A DNA stretch of 64,000 bases from Arabidopsis thaliana. Taxonomy: Eukaryota > Streptophyta > Magnoliopsida > Brassicales > Brassicaceae. Shown here piece after piece: positions 49,450 to 61,600 of the stretch. A program made the position numbers and the translations under genes. How positions within the stretch are numbered: position 1 is the first letter of the stretch; the number at the start of each line of letters is the position of its first letter. Below the pieces are notes generated by a model that did not search any database, was not told where the DNA came from, and was given only the letters and a program-made list of their open reading frames with translations. The DNA lies in contig NC_003076.8 in assembly GCF_000001735.4 (NCBI RefSeq), forward strand, positions 7,440,001 through 7,504,000, read 5' to 3'.

Positions 49450-50296
49450 ATGATTGGCTTGGTGCTAGGAACAATTTTTTTCGGATCAATCCCTATATTC
49501 ATTTTCAAACGACATACAAACGGTCATGAGCCAATACCGAAACATAAGCGAGGTTAGTACCACGACTTTCTTATAATATCGTACTAGACAAGATATTTGT
49601 GTGTCTATATCGAGGTTTATGGATTCGTAGACAAGTTATTGCAATCCTTTTTAATGTTATTTGGGTATAATATACGAAATACATATTTTACGTTTTCTTT
49701 GTAATGTTCCGAATAATGACACACACACACGAAAAATGATTACATGTGTTAATAAAAGTTGATATGGTTTTTATGGTACTAGGCGGCGGAAGCACCATCA
49801 TCGCAGTATGTCTAATCCTGCTTTTGTTCCTAACGCAAGCACTTGGAGGTATCTACCTAAATGTCTTTTTTATTTAATAACAATTAAAGTCACTTTATGT
49901 TTCAGAAGAAACTGAAACAACATAAAAGAAAACAATAACAAGTTTCATTTTAATCTGTTGGATTAGATCTATAATACTAAAGTTTATTTGGCTAGAAAAT
50001 TCTTGAAGAAATTGTATATAATTTTAACATACATGTATTTGAATTGTAGACAAAACTAAATTCAGATATTGTCAGTTACTTTTGTGTTATAATTTATATT
50101 CTTATTTAATTATGAGATTACCTCCGTCATGTTTTCATAGCTTGGATCATAATCTTGTAATGGTTTTTCTATATAAGCAAATGTATGCAATGCTGCTGAT
50201 GGAACCTGTAAAGCCGGAGCAAAGTCAGAGACATATGCAGGAGACGAGTTTGACCCCTTTCACGAAGCTGATCATTATGACGACGGTGATGAATGA
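49450..50296 (+). CDS. Small membrane protein with acidic YAGD tail (copy 2)
   Basis: Three exons, 49450-49552, 49783-49848 and 50178-50296, close in phase and give 95 residues. Exon 1 codes a hydrophobic N-terminus (MIGLVLGTIFFGSIPIFIF) and a basic stretch. Exon 2 is a second hydrophobic segment (TIIAVCLILLLFLTQALG). Exon 3 is acidic, with two Cys (VCNAADGTCK) and YAGDEFDPF. TATAAAAA lies 64 bases before the ATG, almost the same spacing as at 46414. Exon 1 and 2 boundaries are less sure; translation could also start in exon 2. Function unknown. Confidence 0.55.
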
Positions 50297-51543
50297 TGAT
50301 CGACGGGGGATATGCATTCCCCTGAATCTTCTCATATTTAAAATCCAATAATGAAATGAAAAATGTGTGTTTTTCAATAGTTTATTTCCGGGAAAGTGGA
50401 CATTTTCTCTTTTCCTATTCCTTTTCTCCCCATTTTATACGAGTTGTGTTATATTCTTAATACTTTTTCTGATGAAAACGACCAGCATACATCACCACAC
50501 TCTACAAGGAATTTGTCAAATATGCAACGGGTTTATTATCGAGCATGAGGAAAAAATCGTGGCCAAACGTTTGTCATTCATTAGTCACTATTAAAAACTT
50601 AGCGATCCGATGATTATACCATCTCCGATGATTAAGATCCAATTGGATCTTAGCATATTTTTAAAATAAATTTTTGCTTTTTGTAAGTTAAGAATGAAAA
50701 GAATATCTTTGCAAAAATATCATCCAATGGTTAAAAATCCATTTGCTCTTGAGAAAAAGAAAATTCAAATTTTTGCAAAACAATGTTTTTTGTTAAAAAA
50801 ACAAAAAGAAGATGTACAAGTGGCCATATGTTTTAGATATACTATTAGAGATATTCCTAGTGGCCATATGTACTCGTGTGGCCACATATTTGCGACAGGT
50901 GAAATCTGTGACCATGTTTGGTTGATCTCTTGTAGCAATGTCTATGTTTCTTATCAATGTGTTGTTGACCAGTGGTAAATTTTCTAGGTGGAGGTGTTGG
51001 GTTCGAGACACGTTAGTAATGATCTCTTCTTTAATCTGATGTGGATTTTGCCTCAGAGAGATGTAGAGCTTTTGGGTCTGAAATTCTAGATATTAAAAAA
51101 AAAACATTTTTTTTTACTTTCTAAATCTCTTGTTTCATTTATGCTTAAATTTAAAAACAAAATCCAAGAACATCAATTTGAATCCGGTTTAGACAAGTTT
51201 GATTCTCGTTTTTTTTTCGTGTGTGGTTAATTAGCTCTTAATTTCAAAATCCATTGTACTTGCGGTAAGTACGTATTTTCAACTTTTAAAACCTGAGCAG
51301 TCATCAGTAAACATATAACTTCCGAAAATGTGATGTGAAACTTTTTTTTTTTTTTGAAAAGGAAATAAAATTTAGATAAATACAAAAAAAAATGTAATCA
51401 AACAACAAATGCTCATAGTTTGTATAAAAAAATAGCGATGAGAATAATTTAAAGATAGGATGAAAGCTTCAGGCGTGTTCAGGTTGAAGAAGAACCAAAG
51501 ACGAAAGATGCAACATTAGTGAGATCCAGAGCCAAAGGTGTAA
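50297..51543. other. Intergenic DNA
   Basis: No supported gene. Holds the 3' flank of the small gene (poly(A)-like AATAATGAAATGAA near 50347) and a perfect 18 bp palindrome AAGATCCAATTGGATCTT at 50634-50651 next to CATCTCCGATGATTAAG, which resembles a MITE terminus. The plus-strand frame at 50694-50978 has no recognisable features. Confidence 0.45.
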
Positions 51544-53097
51544 TCATTTTGGAGGGCGAAAATACGCGTAGCCTGCGAAGAATGCTTGGAAAATGGTAAG
51601 CAGAATAAGTACCAAAGCAGCAAAAGATGATAGAAATGTCCACGGACTTTTGAAATATGTGTACTTGACTCCTGCCCAGTGTACATGGTATCCTTGTGAA
51701 GTGTACTTGTTGACTCCCTCGAACACATTTGCCAAGTAACTTTTCGATATTGTGAACGAAATGTCTTTACCTGTATTCTTGAAGAACACAGATAATTGTT
51801 CTCCCGTTCCAAAATAGTTCTCTATGATACCTTTCTCGCTTAAGAACGTTGCATCATCTGCCGTGTTTATGAGGCAGCCCATGAAAGTAACATAGCTCGT
51901 CATTTCGGTCGTGCCTTGCACGTTAAATTGCTCAAAGGCGACGCAGTTGATTAAAAGCGAGCTGAAAAAGTCATCAAATAGTAGTGGCGGTATTTTAAGT
52001 ACACCGTTCTTGAGAGTTATGTCAAGAGGTGTCTCAAATTTCTTCTTTTGTTGGAATTTTATTCCTCGGAGTCGAAGTTTTCTAGCTGAGACAACCAACT
52101 TGAGGAAACGGCGAGGAGGCGGTGTTAGTGGTTTTGGATGTGGTTGTGTTAGTGTTGGTGGTGGTGGTGGTAGTGGTGGTGTTTTTGTTTCTATTGGTGG
52201 TGGTGTTGATGTCTCCCTTTGAACTTTATTTTTCCAAGGACTTAACATATTGAAGCATCTGGAACCGCAAAACATATTGGTCCACCTTTCTCCTTCGGCT
52301 TTTTTAGGTTGACTTGGTACGAAAGTCTTACGGATGAGATCAAGAAGATGGCTTGCATCAAGATTCATTCTTTCATCCCAAAATTTTTGTGGCCTTTTTA
52401 TCGAATAGCCAAAAAAGTTGAAGATCATCTCATTTAAGCTAGTTTTAGTAGCTAACTTTGTTGTGTTAAAAAGATCTCGAAGAAGGAAAAGCGGAACCTG
52501 ATTTTCAAGGAGGAGGAGATCACTTCGTAGAGTTGGTAAAATCCACCTCAACATGAAGATGGGATCCTCAAATGCTTTATGCGGAACCTTACGTGAAACC
52601 AAGAGGAACAACATAAGGATGAAGCAACCATCAAGAACCATGAGATCGATCAGCTCTACTTGATTAAGTTGTAGTTCCTCGGAGTAGGAATCTCGTATGA
52701 GATGTTCCTTTTTCCAGACCACGTTTTGCAAGTCTTCTATGCCCACGCCCTTTTTCGTAGTCTTGGACAAGAAGATATCAAGATATCGTTGTTTGTGCTG
52801 CTGGATCATCTTAAAACGTGCTTTATCCGCTTTATCGGCTTTATCGACTTTATCAGCTTTACCGTGATCATGGTGATAAGGACCGATCGAGACAATCTTC
52901 GGTTTGTACGCTGTATCATTGGATTGAACGAGAGTGTGAGGGATTCTAAAGATGCAACAAGATTGGTGAGCTGCTGAATTTCTCAGAAGTATTTTGGAAT
53001 CTTCATCTACCCTTCGGATTTGTACGATGCAATCATCTTCCCCTGAAATTGTTGTGCTTCCTCCAGTGTGTTGCTTGGGAAGATACATGGCTCTCAT
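51544..53097 (-). CDS. DUF247 membrane protein (copy C)
   Basis: An intronless frame of 517 residues from 53097 (MRAMYLPKQHTGG). A second in-frame Met at residue 4 aligns better with the other copies' start, so the true start may be 53088. All DUF247 blocks are present: CIFRIPHTL, KIVSIGPYHHD, LRSDLLLLENQVPLFLL, INCVAFEQF, YFGTGEQLSVFFKNTGKDI, and the helix FLSSFAALVLILLTIFQAFF with YAYFRPPK. It is the longest copy: it has a short repeat of ADK/VDK units after the SIGPYHH block and a strongly Pro-rich linker (PPLPPPPPTL and following). I recall the locus as At5g22560. Confidence 0.92.
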   Translation of the reverse strand: MRAMYLPKQHTGGSTTISGEDDCIVQIRRVDEDSKILLRNSAAHQSCCIFRIPHTLVQSNDTAYKPKIVSIGPYHHDHGKADKVDKADKADKARFKMIQQHKQRYLDIFLSKTTKKGVGIEDLQNVVWKKEHLIRDSYSEELQLNQVELIDLMVLDGCFILMLFLLVSRKVPHKAFEDPIFMLRWILPTLRSDLLLLENQVPLFLLRDLFNTTKLATKTSLNEMIFNFFGYSIKRPQKFWDERMNLDASHLLDLIRKTFVPSQPKKAEGERWTNMFCGSRCFNMLSPWKNKVQRETSTPPPIETKTPPLPPPPPTLTQPHPKPLTPPPRRFLKLVVSARKLRLRGIKFQQKKKFETPLDITLKNGVLKIPPLLFDDFFSSLLINCVAFEQFNVQGTTEMTSYVTFMGCLINTADDATFLSEKGIIENYFGTGEQLSVFFKNTGKDISFTISKSYLANVFEGVNKYTSQGYHVHWAGVKYTYFKSPWTFLSSFAALVLILLTIFQAFFAGYAYFRPPK

Positions 53098-54889
53098 CTA
53101 GTACTTGTATTTTTCTTGATCTTTTTTCTCTTGACAAGAAAATATCAAACGGTTTAGTGAACATTAAAACGAAAACAAAATGATTATTGTAAGACCATCA
53201 AATGAATTAAAGACCGAAATAATGAATTAACAAGGTCTAACATTTATTATCATCAAAAAGTCACCTTATGATCTAAAAATTATGTCAAGAAAATTAGATA
53301 ATTATATCAATTTGACCCAAAATAACAATAATTATGCACCTCTTATATATTGGCTCAGTTATATATTCGAAAATCTACCCTTCACCTATATATGAAAAAT
53401 TTAAGAAAACGAATTTTCAGAGTCATGTCTCTTCCCATGCAATCCATTGTATAAGCTGAATTGAGGATAACAAAGCTGCAGATTTCATTATGTAAGTTTT
53501 CATTATAAATGTAATGTTACTAATCATAATCTATATTTCATACATATGCATAGTAAAATAATGGTCTATGATAAGGAATAAGAATCCGACAAACAAGAAT
53601 TACGACATGCGCTCCATCTCTGAATCAGCTAATCAAAGATTAGATAGAAAGAAAAGCAGTCGTTGACTTTTACTTTCATGTGGCATTATAAAAAACGGAT
53701 GGTTGTTATTATATACTTTCAACTTGATCTAGCTAGTTGCCTAGTTTGTTCGTCCAGACCACTACTAGTATTTTGTAAATAATACCAATTTTACTTTTCT
53801 TATAGTAAGCTGTGAAAGACATGTGGTAATAGAAATTATATAGAGCAAATAATTACGAGTGTATTAACGTAATTTTATATTATAAAATGCTAGTATTATA
53901 TTAAGGGTGTCTTAAAAATAACAATAAACCCAACAAAAGTGTTTTAAAGAATACATTTTTGACATACTGTCTCACCTTATCCTAGAAAATTACTTTTCAA
54001 TATTGATATTTCTTTTTAAAAATTATGTTAAGACACTTATAAAAATAATGCAATGGAAATGTTCTTAGGTTACATAAAGAATATTGACGTCATCAATAGG
54101 TGGTCTCATGCTCGTAGAATATCATTTGTAAATAATGTCGTTTTATATAATCCAAAAACAGACTTGAAACATAATGTAATTTCAGTTTTGTCATCATTAG
54201 CTTAGCTTATTCACCTAAAGAGTTAAACTTATATTGTTTATCAGTAAAAATATCTATAAGCTATAGAGGCTTCAGGCTTGCTTAAACAGTCCTTGTAATT
54301 ACTTTCATAAATAGAATCTACGTATAAAAATATTATGATTTTATACACGTTTAATGCATGTGTGAAAAGGTTAAAAATATACAAAATAGACTTCCACAAA
54401 TAGTTCCACTCATCAAAATTAAACATGACCTTCGAGGCAGAACATCACGAGTTGACGTAATGGTGTATGTAATCTATTCATTTATGTAAGATTCTATGTT
54501 TTTAAGCAAATCGTTTCTTTTTTGGTATCAAGCAAATCGTTTCATAATTAGCATATAATGTTTTCTAGTTTCTTTATCCTTTCAATGTGTCAAGCTTCAT
54601 TTTCTATTAATCATTTTGAATAGACCGAACGCAAGAAGATGTGTGTGCTTCGGCCAATAGCAAGAAAAATCAAACCCTTGTAAATATTACATTTTCTCAA
54701 ACAAATCCGGTTTTACATATTCTACTTCTGCTCCAAATATGAAAAATACTTCGGTTCAAATCCGGTTCACCCTCAGGAATTTAAACTTTGTTATTCACCC
54801 TATTTTATTTTGCTAATCATAATATACCACTTAATTAAAAATATTAAATTATAAAAATTAATTTGCCACCAAAAACAGTTATATATTAG
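53098..54889. other. Intergenic DNA upstream of DUF247 copy C
   Basis: AT-rich. A leader region of about 100 bases is paralogous to those of copy B and the 47743 fragment. I looked for a divergent small membrane-protein gene here and found none. Confidence 0.5.
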
Positions 54890-55420
54890 TTTGAGTTTAT
54901 AAGAAAATAGTTAAGATTAAAATTTAATAATTAAACAAGATAAAATATAGGTTTGAGTTTATAAACGAGTTTAGATTTTTTTCAACTAGATGAGGTTAAT
55001 TGTTGGTATGAGTTTATAAAAAGGTTTACATTTTACATTTTTAAACGAGGTTAAATATATCAATTTGGGTTTAGAAAAAATGGTTAGGATTATAGACGTT
55101 AAAACTAAACGAGGTTAAATGTTGGTATGAGTTTGTAAAGGAGAATTATGGTTTAGTTTGTAAATAAACGAGGTCAAATTAAATGTTGGGTTTGGTTTAT
55201 AAACATATTTAGATTTTACAATTAAACGAGGTTAAATGTGAGTTTGGGATTAGAAAGAATGGTTAGAATTTATATTTTACAATTAAACAAGGTTAAAATG
55301 TCGGTTTTGAGCTTTTAAAGATGAATGAGAGTTTAGATTTTATAATTAAACGAGATTATAGATCGATTTAGGTTTACACAAAAAGTGGTTGAAATTTATA
55401 TTTTATAATCAAATGAATTT
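54890..55420. repeat. Degenerate minisatellite, ~60 bp unit, about 8 copies
   Basis: The core TTAAACGAGGTTAAAT followed by TTGGTATGAGTTTATAAA and GGTTTAGATTTTACA recurs. Start points of the AAACGAGG core fall near 54933, 54984, 55043, 55107, 55166, 55224, 55285 and 55348, a spacing of 51-64 bases. Copies vary by several substitutions. It lies just past the 3' end of WRKY38. Confidence 0.85.
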
Positions 55421-55607
55421 TTAATTTATTTATTAGATGATAGAGTTTTATTGGCCGGAAATAAACTCTTAGGGGTGAATATAAATATTGTTCTCGGATT
55501 ATCTAATCAATAACATAAATACTTAAATAGTCACAATTCTCAAATATATACAATCTCATAAAAAGGAAAACATTATTAAATAGTTTTAGCTGAAAAATCT
55601 AGTGCAA

Positions 55608-56707
55608 TCAAAAGTAAAACTGATCATAACGATCCCACGAGTCTGGGTTGTCAAATAACAAATCAGAATTAAAGTCAGCACTTTCACTGCCAGATGACGA
55701 TGAAGGAGGATAAGAGCCTGATGGTGATGATAGATATTCTTCTATAACATCTTGACAATCTTGGTCATTACTGGTTATCTCACGGTACTGATCTATAGCT
55801 TGCTCTTTGATGATATCTTCTTCATGCTTAACCGATAAGGAGAAACCGTTCGAGCGGCTTTCCTTCTCCTGATCCTGATCTTTTCCGAATCGGATCATTT
55901 GGGTACTTTTAAAGTCATCTAGGGGATCTTGTCCGGCAATAAAAATGGCATCTAGATTATGTTCGGTTTTGCAAGTGTGGTGGCCAAAGTAAGTGGTTCG
56001 GTAAACCGGAGGATTGTCTTTGATCTTTTGTTCATGCTTTCTTGCTTCGCAGTTATGATCTTTGTTGTAAGAACATCTATAGTAACTCCTGTTACCATCA
56101 TCATACACCAATTAGTATGAGTGATCGGGATAGAAATAATTATGATGAAATATGATTAGCTATACTATTTCTTACCTTTGGTGATTAGATTTTTTTATAC
56201 TCTTTTGACCATATTTCCTCCAAAGATACCCGTCGTAGTAAATCGGATCCGGTGAATCGTCCCTCCAATTCTCACTTGAATTTGTACTATCAATCTTTCT
56301 GCAAACATGAGTATTATCAAAATATTAGCATTAAAATCAACATATACTCCTAAGAAAAAAAATACTTATATTAAGAATTGTGGTTTCATTTGGAAAAACA
56401 AAAACAAACTCAAAAAAGAAAACAAACTCATAAGTGTATACCTTTTCTTGGAGGGGCTCCCCTGTGGAGGAGGAGAAGAATCCCTAGAAGATAAATCAGA
56501 AAACTGATCATCTTCGGTTTCTGGTTTAGCAGATAAGATTGAAATGGCATTGGAAAAACTTTCAACGATCGATTTAGCAAGATCATAACTTGAAAGCGGT
56601 CCACCATCAGCCATTGGATGGTTGAGCCGCCTCTTCAACCGCATGGCGCAGCTATGGCCATAACGGATAGCTTGCACCGCCTTTTCGTGTGGGGAGTTCA
56701 TTTCCAT
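55608..56707 (-). CDS. WRKY38: Group III WRKY transcription factor
   Basis: Three exons, 56442-56707, 56176-56298 and 55608-56088, close in phase and give 289 residues. The single WRKY domain spans exons 2 and 3: WRKYGQK in exon 2, then the group III zinc ligands C-x7-C-x23-H-x-C (CSYNKDHNC ... HTC). The intron splits the domain after an Arg codon, as in most plant WRKY genes. The C-terminus is Ser/acid-rich, as in activation or interaction regions. It binds W-boxes (TTGAC). I recall the locus as At5g22570, WRKY38: salicylate-induced, acting with WRKY62 to repress basal defence, and interacting with HDA19. Confidence 0.95.
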
Positions 56708-57950
56708 AGAGTATAGTGAACTTGTGTGTGTGTGTATGTGTTTCTTGTTTGTTTTCTTTTTCTCAAGTCTCTTCTCTGTGCTATAAACTTTTGAACGGAT
56801 AGGGAGATCAGAATTTATAGGACTAGTCGTACATACACGTTCCCAAATGACTTTGCCAATTTGGGTTTACCAAATATAATTTACATACACTAGGTTATAT
56901 TTTAAGAAGCCAATGATAAATTATAATTTCGATATAGGACATGTGCTCTGCTAGACTTATATGCGTGAATCTAAATAAAGAGAGACAAAAAGATAGATTA
57001 GGTGTTGACATTAGCATATGATCTGTCATGATGTATAGGAAACAGAGTTTATTTTATATACCTTTCCCAGTACGCGGCTCACTTAATTATATACAATCTG
57101 TTTTTAATTGTTTCAGAATTTATCTGTTTCTCTTATTACACTAATCTACGCGGTTCGCTTAATAATTAAAGATTAAAAATTAAAAACTACTCCTTTCAGA
57201 ACACTAAAAGGTTTCAAGATAGGAGGAATCTAATAGAAAACTGTGTTCTACAAAGTCAGATATATTAGAGAGAGATATGAGCTATGATAAACCCCAAATT
57301 AGCAATGATTTTAAAATTTTCTTTTGTAATCTTTCCATTTCAATATGTGTCGCAATTTTTTTTATTTTTTTTTTGAAAATATATAGCAGATGAAATTTAA
57401 GAATAAATTTGTTTGCTTAATTTTGTTGATTGTATATCGTTAAATATTTTTTATTTAATATTTTGATAGGTGGTTTTAATTATAATTTATACGGTAACTA
57501 ATAATATAGAGTTTTGAAAATAATATATTTTACGTTCATATGACAAAAAAAAACAAATGTATGTAATAGATTGGATGTTCACAAAAAAAAAAAGTATAAC
57601 ATATTTTACACGTCCATCGCAATGTTTACCTCATCAAAGATGAAACGTGTACAAATAATGTTTTTTTGCTCAATATAATAAGCTTCGAACACATATGATA
57701 TGATCAATTCATTTTTTTGTAATGAAAATACTCCACTAGTCGTGGATATCTTTAATGGTAAAATTATCTAATTTTTTGGTGAGTTTTGGTTCAGATTTTA
57801 AATAAAAATGTAAGTATTTAGACCAGACAAAAGATAATTATTAGGTAATAGAATAACATTAACAAGTAAGATCTAGACAATTTTTCAACGCTTAAAGAGA
57901 GAAATAATTGCGATGTAGCTGGCGAGTGGCGACTAATGCACCAATGAAAA
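56708..57950. other. WRKY38 proximal upstream DNA
   Basis: AT-rich promoter region with a TG microsatellite in the leader (about 56724-56740). No gene seen. Confidence 0.45.
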
Positions 57951-57974
57951 CGGCATTAGTTTCGTCGGACACTC

Positions 57975-58032
57975 GACGTCAGCCCCATGACGTAGTTTTT
58001 GTTGAAGGGGCTGATTCAGCAGATTGACGTCA
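57975..58032. promoter_or_regulatory. Cluster of TGACG/ACGTCA motifs (TGA-bZIP type)
   Basis: GACGTCA (57975-57981), TGACGTA (57988-57994) and the palindrome TGACGTCA (58025-58032) occur within 58 bases. GTCAGCCCC and GGGGCTGA form an inverted pair between them. It lies about 1.3 kb upstream of the WRKY38 start in a low-GC region. Confidence 0.5.
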
Positions 58033-58562
58033 GAACGAAGCAGCAATGTTGATTATATTATATACTAACAACAACTAGTCAACTATGCCGTGATGTGAGA
58101 TTCATTCGTTGGCTACTCGGTCCATATTTTAATTTAATCTAAAATTTTAAGAATTTATAATTAATAAGCTTTGCAAAAGATAACTGGTAATCTTGAATCC
58201 TTTTTCTTTAGGTAAACTTGAATCTTATATGAAAGAAAAATTAGTAATTACATTTTAAGCGGATAAAATGATATAATATACGTACAAAAGCTTGTTTTGA
58301 ATATATAGTATAATCTGAAAGCTAACCAATCCAAGTTATACAATCATATTTTAAAACTAATAGATGGTCAATCCAAAACAATTTATCCTTATCAGATTGT
58401 ATACATCGATGGTATTTTCAGGCCATGAATTAACACCATTCATGAAACTATACAACAAATTACAAAGTTTGTAAAGAATGTTAAGTTCTATCTACCCATC
58501 AATTTAACAACCCTATCTTCTTCTGCGGGTGGTTAATGTAAATTGATAGATATCAACACATA

Positions 58563-58565
<3 letters not shown>
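58033..58565. other. AT-rich intergenic DNA
   Basis: Nothing recognisable. Confidence 0.4.

Positions 58566-58566
<1 letters not shown>

Positions 58567-58605
<39 letters not shown>
58567..58605. repeat. (AT)n microsatellite, ~19 units
   Basis: An uninterrupted run of AT dinucleotides about 39 bases long. Confidence 0.95.
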
Positions 58606-58609
<4 letters not shown>

Positions 58610-61600
58610 TTCGCACGTGACTTTGATCTGATCTGTGAAACGTTGCCCACATGTATTTTGTTCTTGTTATTAGCAAATTGTTAAATATTGTATAGGTATT
58701 AGTACTATATTGAGTAAGGGGTCACATATGTACAAGTCAAGCAAAGCTATGGGTCAAGTCACATTATTTTATGGTGCGAAAGGAAAGTGAATGTGAACAT
58801 GACTTACATGACAATAATGGTGATACATTTTTTTAATAATTTTATTTATTAGCTAATTAAACCAAGTAGTTGGAACGTAGCTTCCATGTCTTCTTTAATC
58901 TGACGACGACTTCAACAAAATTCCCCATTTTCAATAATCCTACAGAACTTTAAAACTTATCTTTATATTAACTTCTTCAGGACTTTTCAATTCAAGATAT
59001 TTATCTTTGGATTCGTGCTTCCAGCTTTAGTCAAATATATACTTTTGACGTCCTGATTTTTCCAAATAAGGAAAAAAAAGATCCATCGTGCTTGCTCGTG
59101 ATCTTACATTTTTCCTACTTAACTAATAGATGACCTCCCCAACTTAAATTTCTTAACCACATTTATCTATACAAAAGGACAGGCTACATCCTAGAAAGAA
59201 AATAATTAGCAACAACATTGAGACAATATATCGCTTTTTGGTTATATAATTAAGGATTTTATTAGACCAGGATGACAGGAAATTGTTTCGCCCTTTCAAT
59301 AAGGCCATTTGAAATGCTTGAACTTTGTTATAATCGGAGTCGGTTATTGATAGTCAATTTTTGCAAATGAAGACTCAGGTTGAGTGAACTCAAAACTAAC
59401 TAAGGATAGTTAGTGGACTACGGTTTCCTTGAACCACCTTTCAACAGACTTGTAGAAAAAAAAACACATGATCCAGCTACCTTCTTTTTCATTGTGGGTT
59501 TGTAAAATGCAAAGTAGCAAAACATTTTTCTAATGAAAAAACAAATGGGCTGGAAAGTATAGTTGTCACAACTCAAAATTAAGTAAGCCCAACAAAATAA
59601 AGACCTATTAGTCATTGTTCTTTTAATGACTTCTAAAGGTTATCGTTGTTTTTATATATAACAAAAATATACCTCGTATCATGACAGTACAGTAGGTCGG
59701 AACGGCCACCCGATCAACTCTTGAAGACGAAGACATAGGCATCGAAACACTCTGATCTCATCCAGAAGACCTATCTCACAACTTGGCTCTATAGTTTGCA
59801 ACGCACATACCAGTTTTTATTACCCTCTTGATAGTTTATCCTCTAATCAACAAAAAAGTCATGGCAAATATGTTAATACTTTGACAAAAAATAAACAATA
59901 AGTTACCACACATGGTTAACACATTGAAAATAAGTTTTATACATACAGATAAAAATGGTGGAAAACTATGAAATTTACCACATAATCAATTTCTTTTAAC
60001 CACATTCCATTTGAAATCTCGAAAAAATAGTACCAATAATGTTAGGCATCGGGTCGATATAATGTCATTTTCAGTGGGAATTATTTAAGAGCATGGCCAC
60101 ATGCATGCTGCTTTAATCATATCTTTAAAAGGGAAATAATGAAGAAAATAAAATTGATGGGTCCAAGTTTCATATGACTGGAGAAGAATGAAGGAGTGCA
60201 AGAAGGATCATAGAAAATAAATAGTATGGCTGAATCAAACTTTTTTGTAAAAGGGGTTCACAAAAGATGTTGAGCTGACACATATCCATGCACCATGTTT
60301 TTCTTTCCATTGGATTTTTTATGTCTCTCAGATCTTGTTCACATAAAAGAAAAGATTTTTATACCTTTGATTAATTAGGGTTGAGTGATTAGCATATTCA
60401 AATCTAACTCTTTTTTTTTATAAGAATGTAAATCTTCATTTTACAATGAAAAGTTGTTACACAATTAAGCATCACATGCCAAAAAAGGATTAAAAAAATA
60501 TGGAAGCACACCACCTTCTTGCACCAAATCATCAAGGCAACCATTGCTAATGGTAGAAGACATCATGATGCAAGACAAAAATGTTTCCCTAAAATGAATC
60601 TAACTTGAAATGAAAGAAATTAACTACCAGGTCAACTGAATCCACTTTGGTATGATTTCAGTTTGGTTCTGTCAAATCAGGGAAAATTGATTTGAATTGT
60701 AAAAACCTTAAAATAGGATTAGTTACTCCTGTAGTTTCCTTTGGATCAATATATTCTATTGAATTTATTCACGTTTTTGGTCGAGGAAAATGTTAATTAA
60801 TCCAAAATTTTCCATCATTTTGATTTTGATATAAGTATAACTACCTCATTTTATTATAGGCCAGTTAATTTTATAAGACGAAATCCGCCCACCCGTTAAA
60901 GATTGATATAATCATATCGATTTGATCGAGTACATGCATGAATATGGAGAAAATTACAACAAACCAAACAAATGTGAGGTTATTTTCAGTTCTTGTGGGT
61001 ACACATTGTAGGGCAACTCAAATGGGACTTGAGAGTACCTGAATGAATCATTTCTCTTCTTCACATACATACTATAAGAAAATAAATAATACCATCACCG
61101 TGAGCAATATTTATGTCGCCATAATCTTTAATATGTTTCCAAATAAATTAAAGATAACAATACATGGTGATAGACAACGATGGAAGTATGAAACCAACCT
61201 ATCACGTGCTAATTTTTTTGTCACCATCGATAAGAGAGATTAACAGTACTAATTTTCTAATGGTAAGAGCTTACCTCAAGATTATTCGGTAGGGAAAATC
61301 AGCTATACAACGTTTTTAAAAATCAAAGAGAACTCGGAAAAAGAAAAAAAATTTGTATATCAATCACATCGAATGTGAGACTAAACCACGTTGATATTTT
61401 TTTCCTTACTTATAACAAAAAATAAATGGTTTTGAACGATAACTACGTACTGTTGTGGTACGAGGTATACCGTTTTGATAATTAACAATTACAATTATCA
61501 TTCTAGAGGTACGAGGTTTTTTACCGTTTTATACTATTTCGTAACAATTTATCATTACAGTTTACAACTTTGTTGTGTTACCAATTGGACACAATATTTC

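Noticed and set aside
50694..50978. 94-codon plus frame with several Cys/His
   Set aside because: The Cys/His spacing fits no finger type, and there is no promoter, splice or paralog support.
51911..52222. Gly-rich plus-strand frame
   Set aside because: Antisense shadow of the Pro-rich linker of DUF247 copy C.
54241..54426. Candidate divergent small membrane-protein gene partner for DUF247 copy C
   Set aside because: Hydrophobic stretch but wrong strand, no YAGD tail and no splice or TATA pattern like the other two.
58567..58605. AT run as a hairpin or attachment site
   Set aside because: A plain microsatellite explains it.
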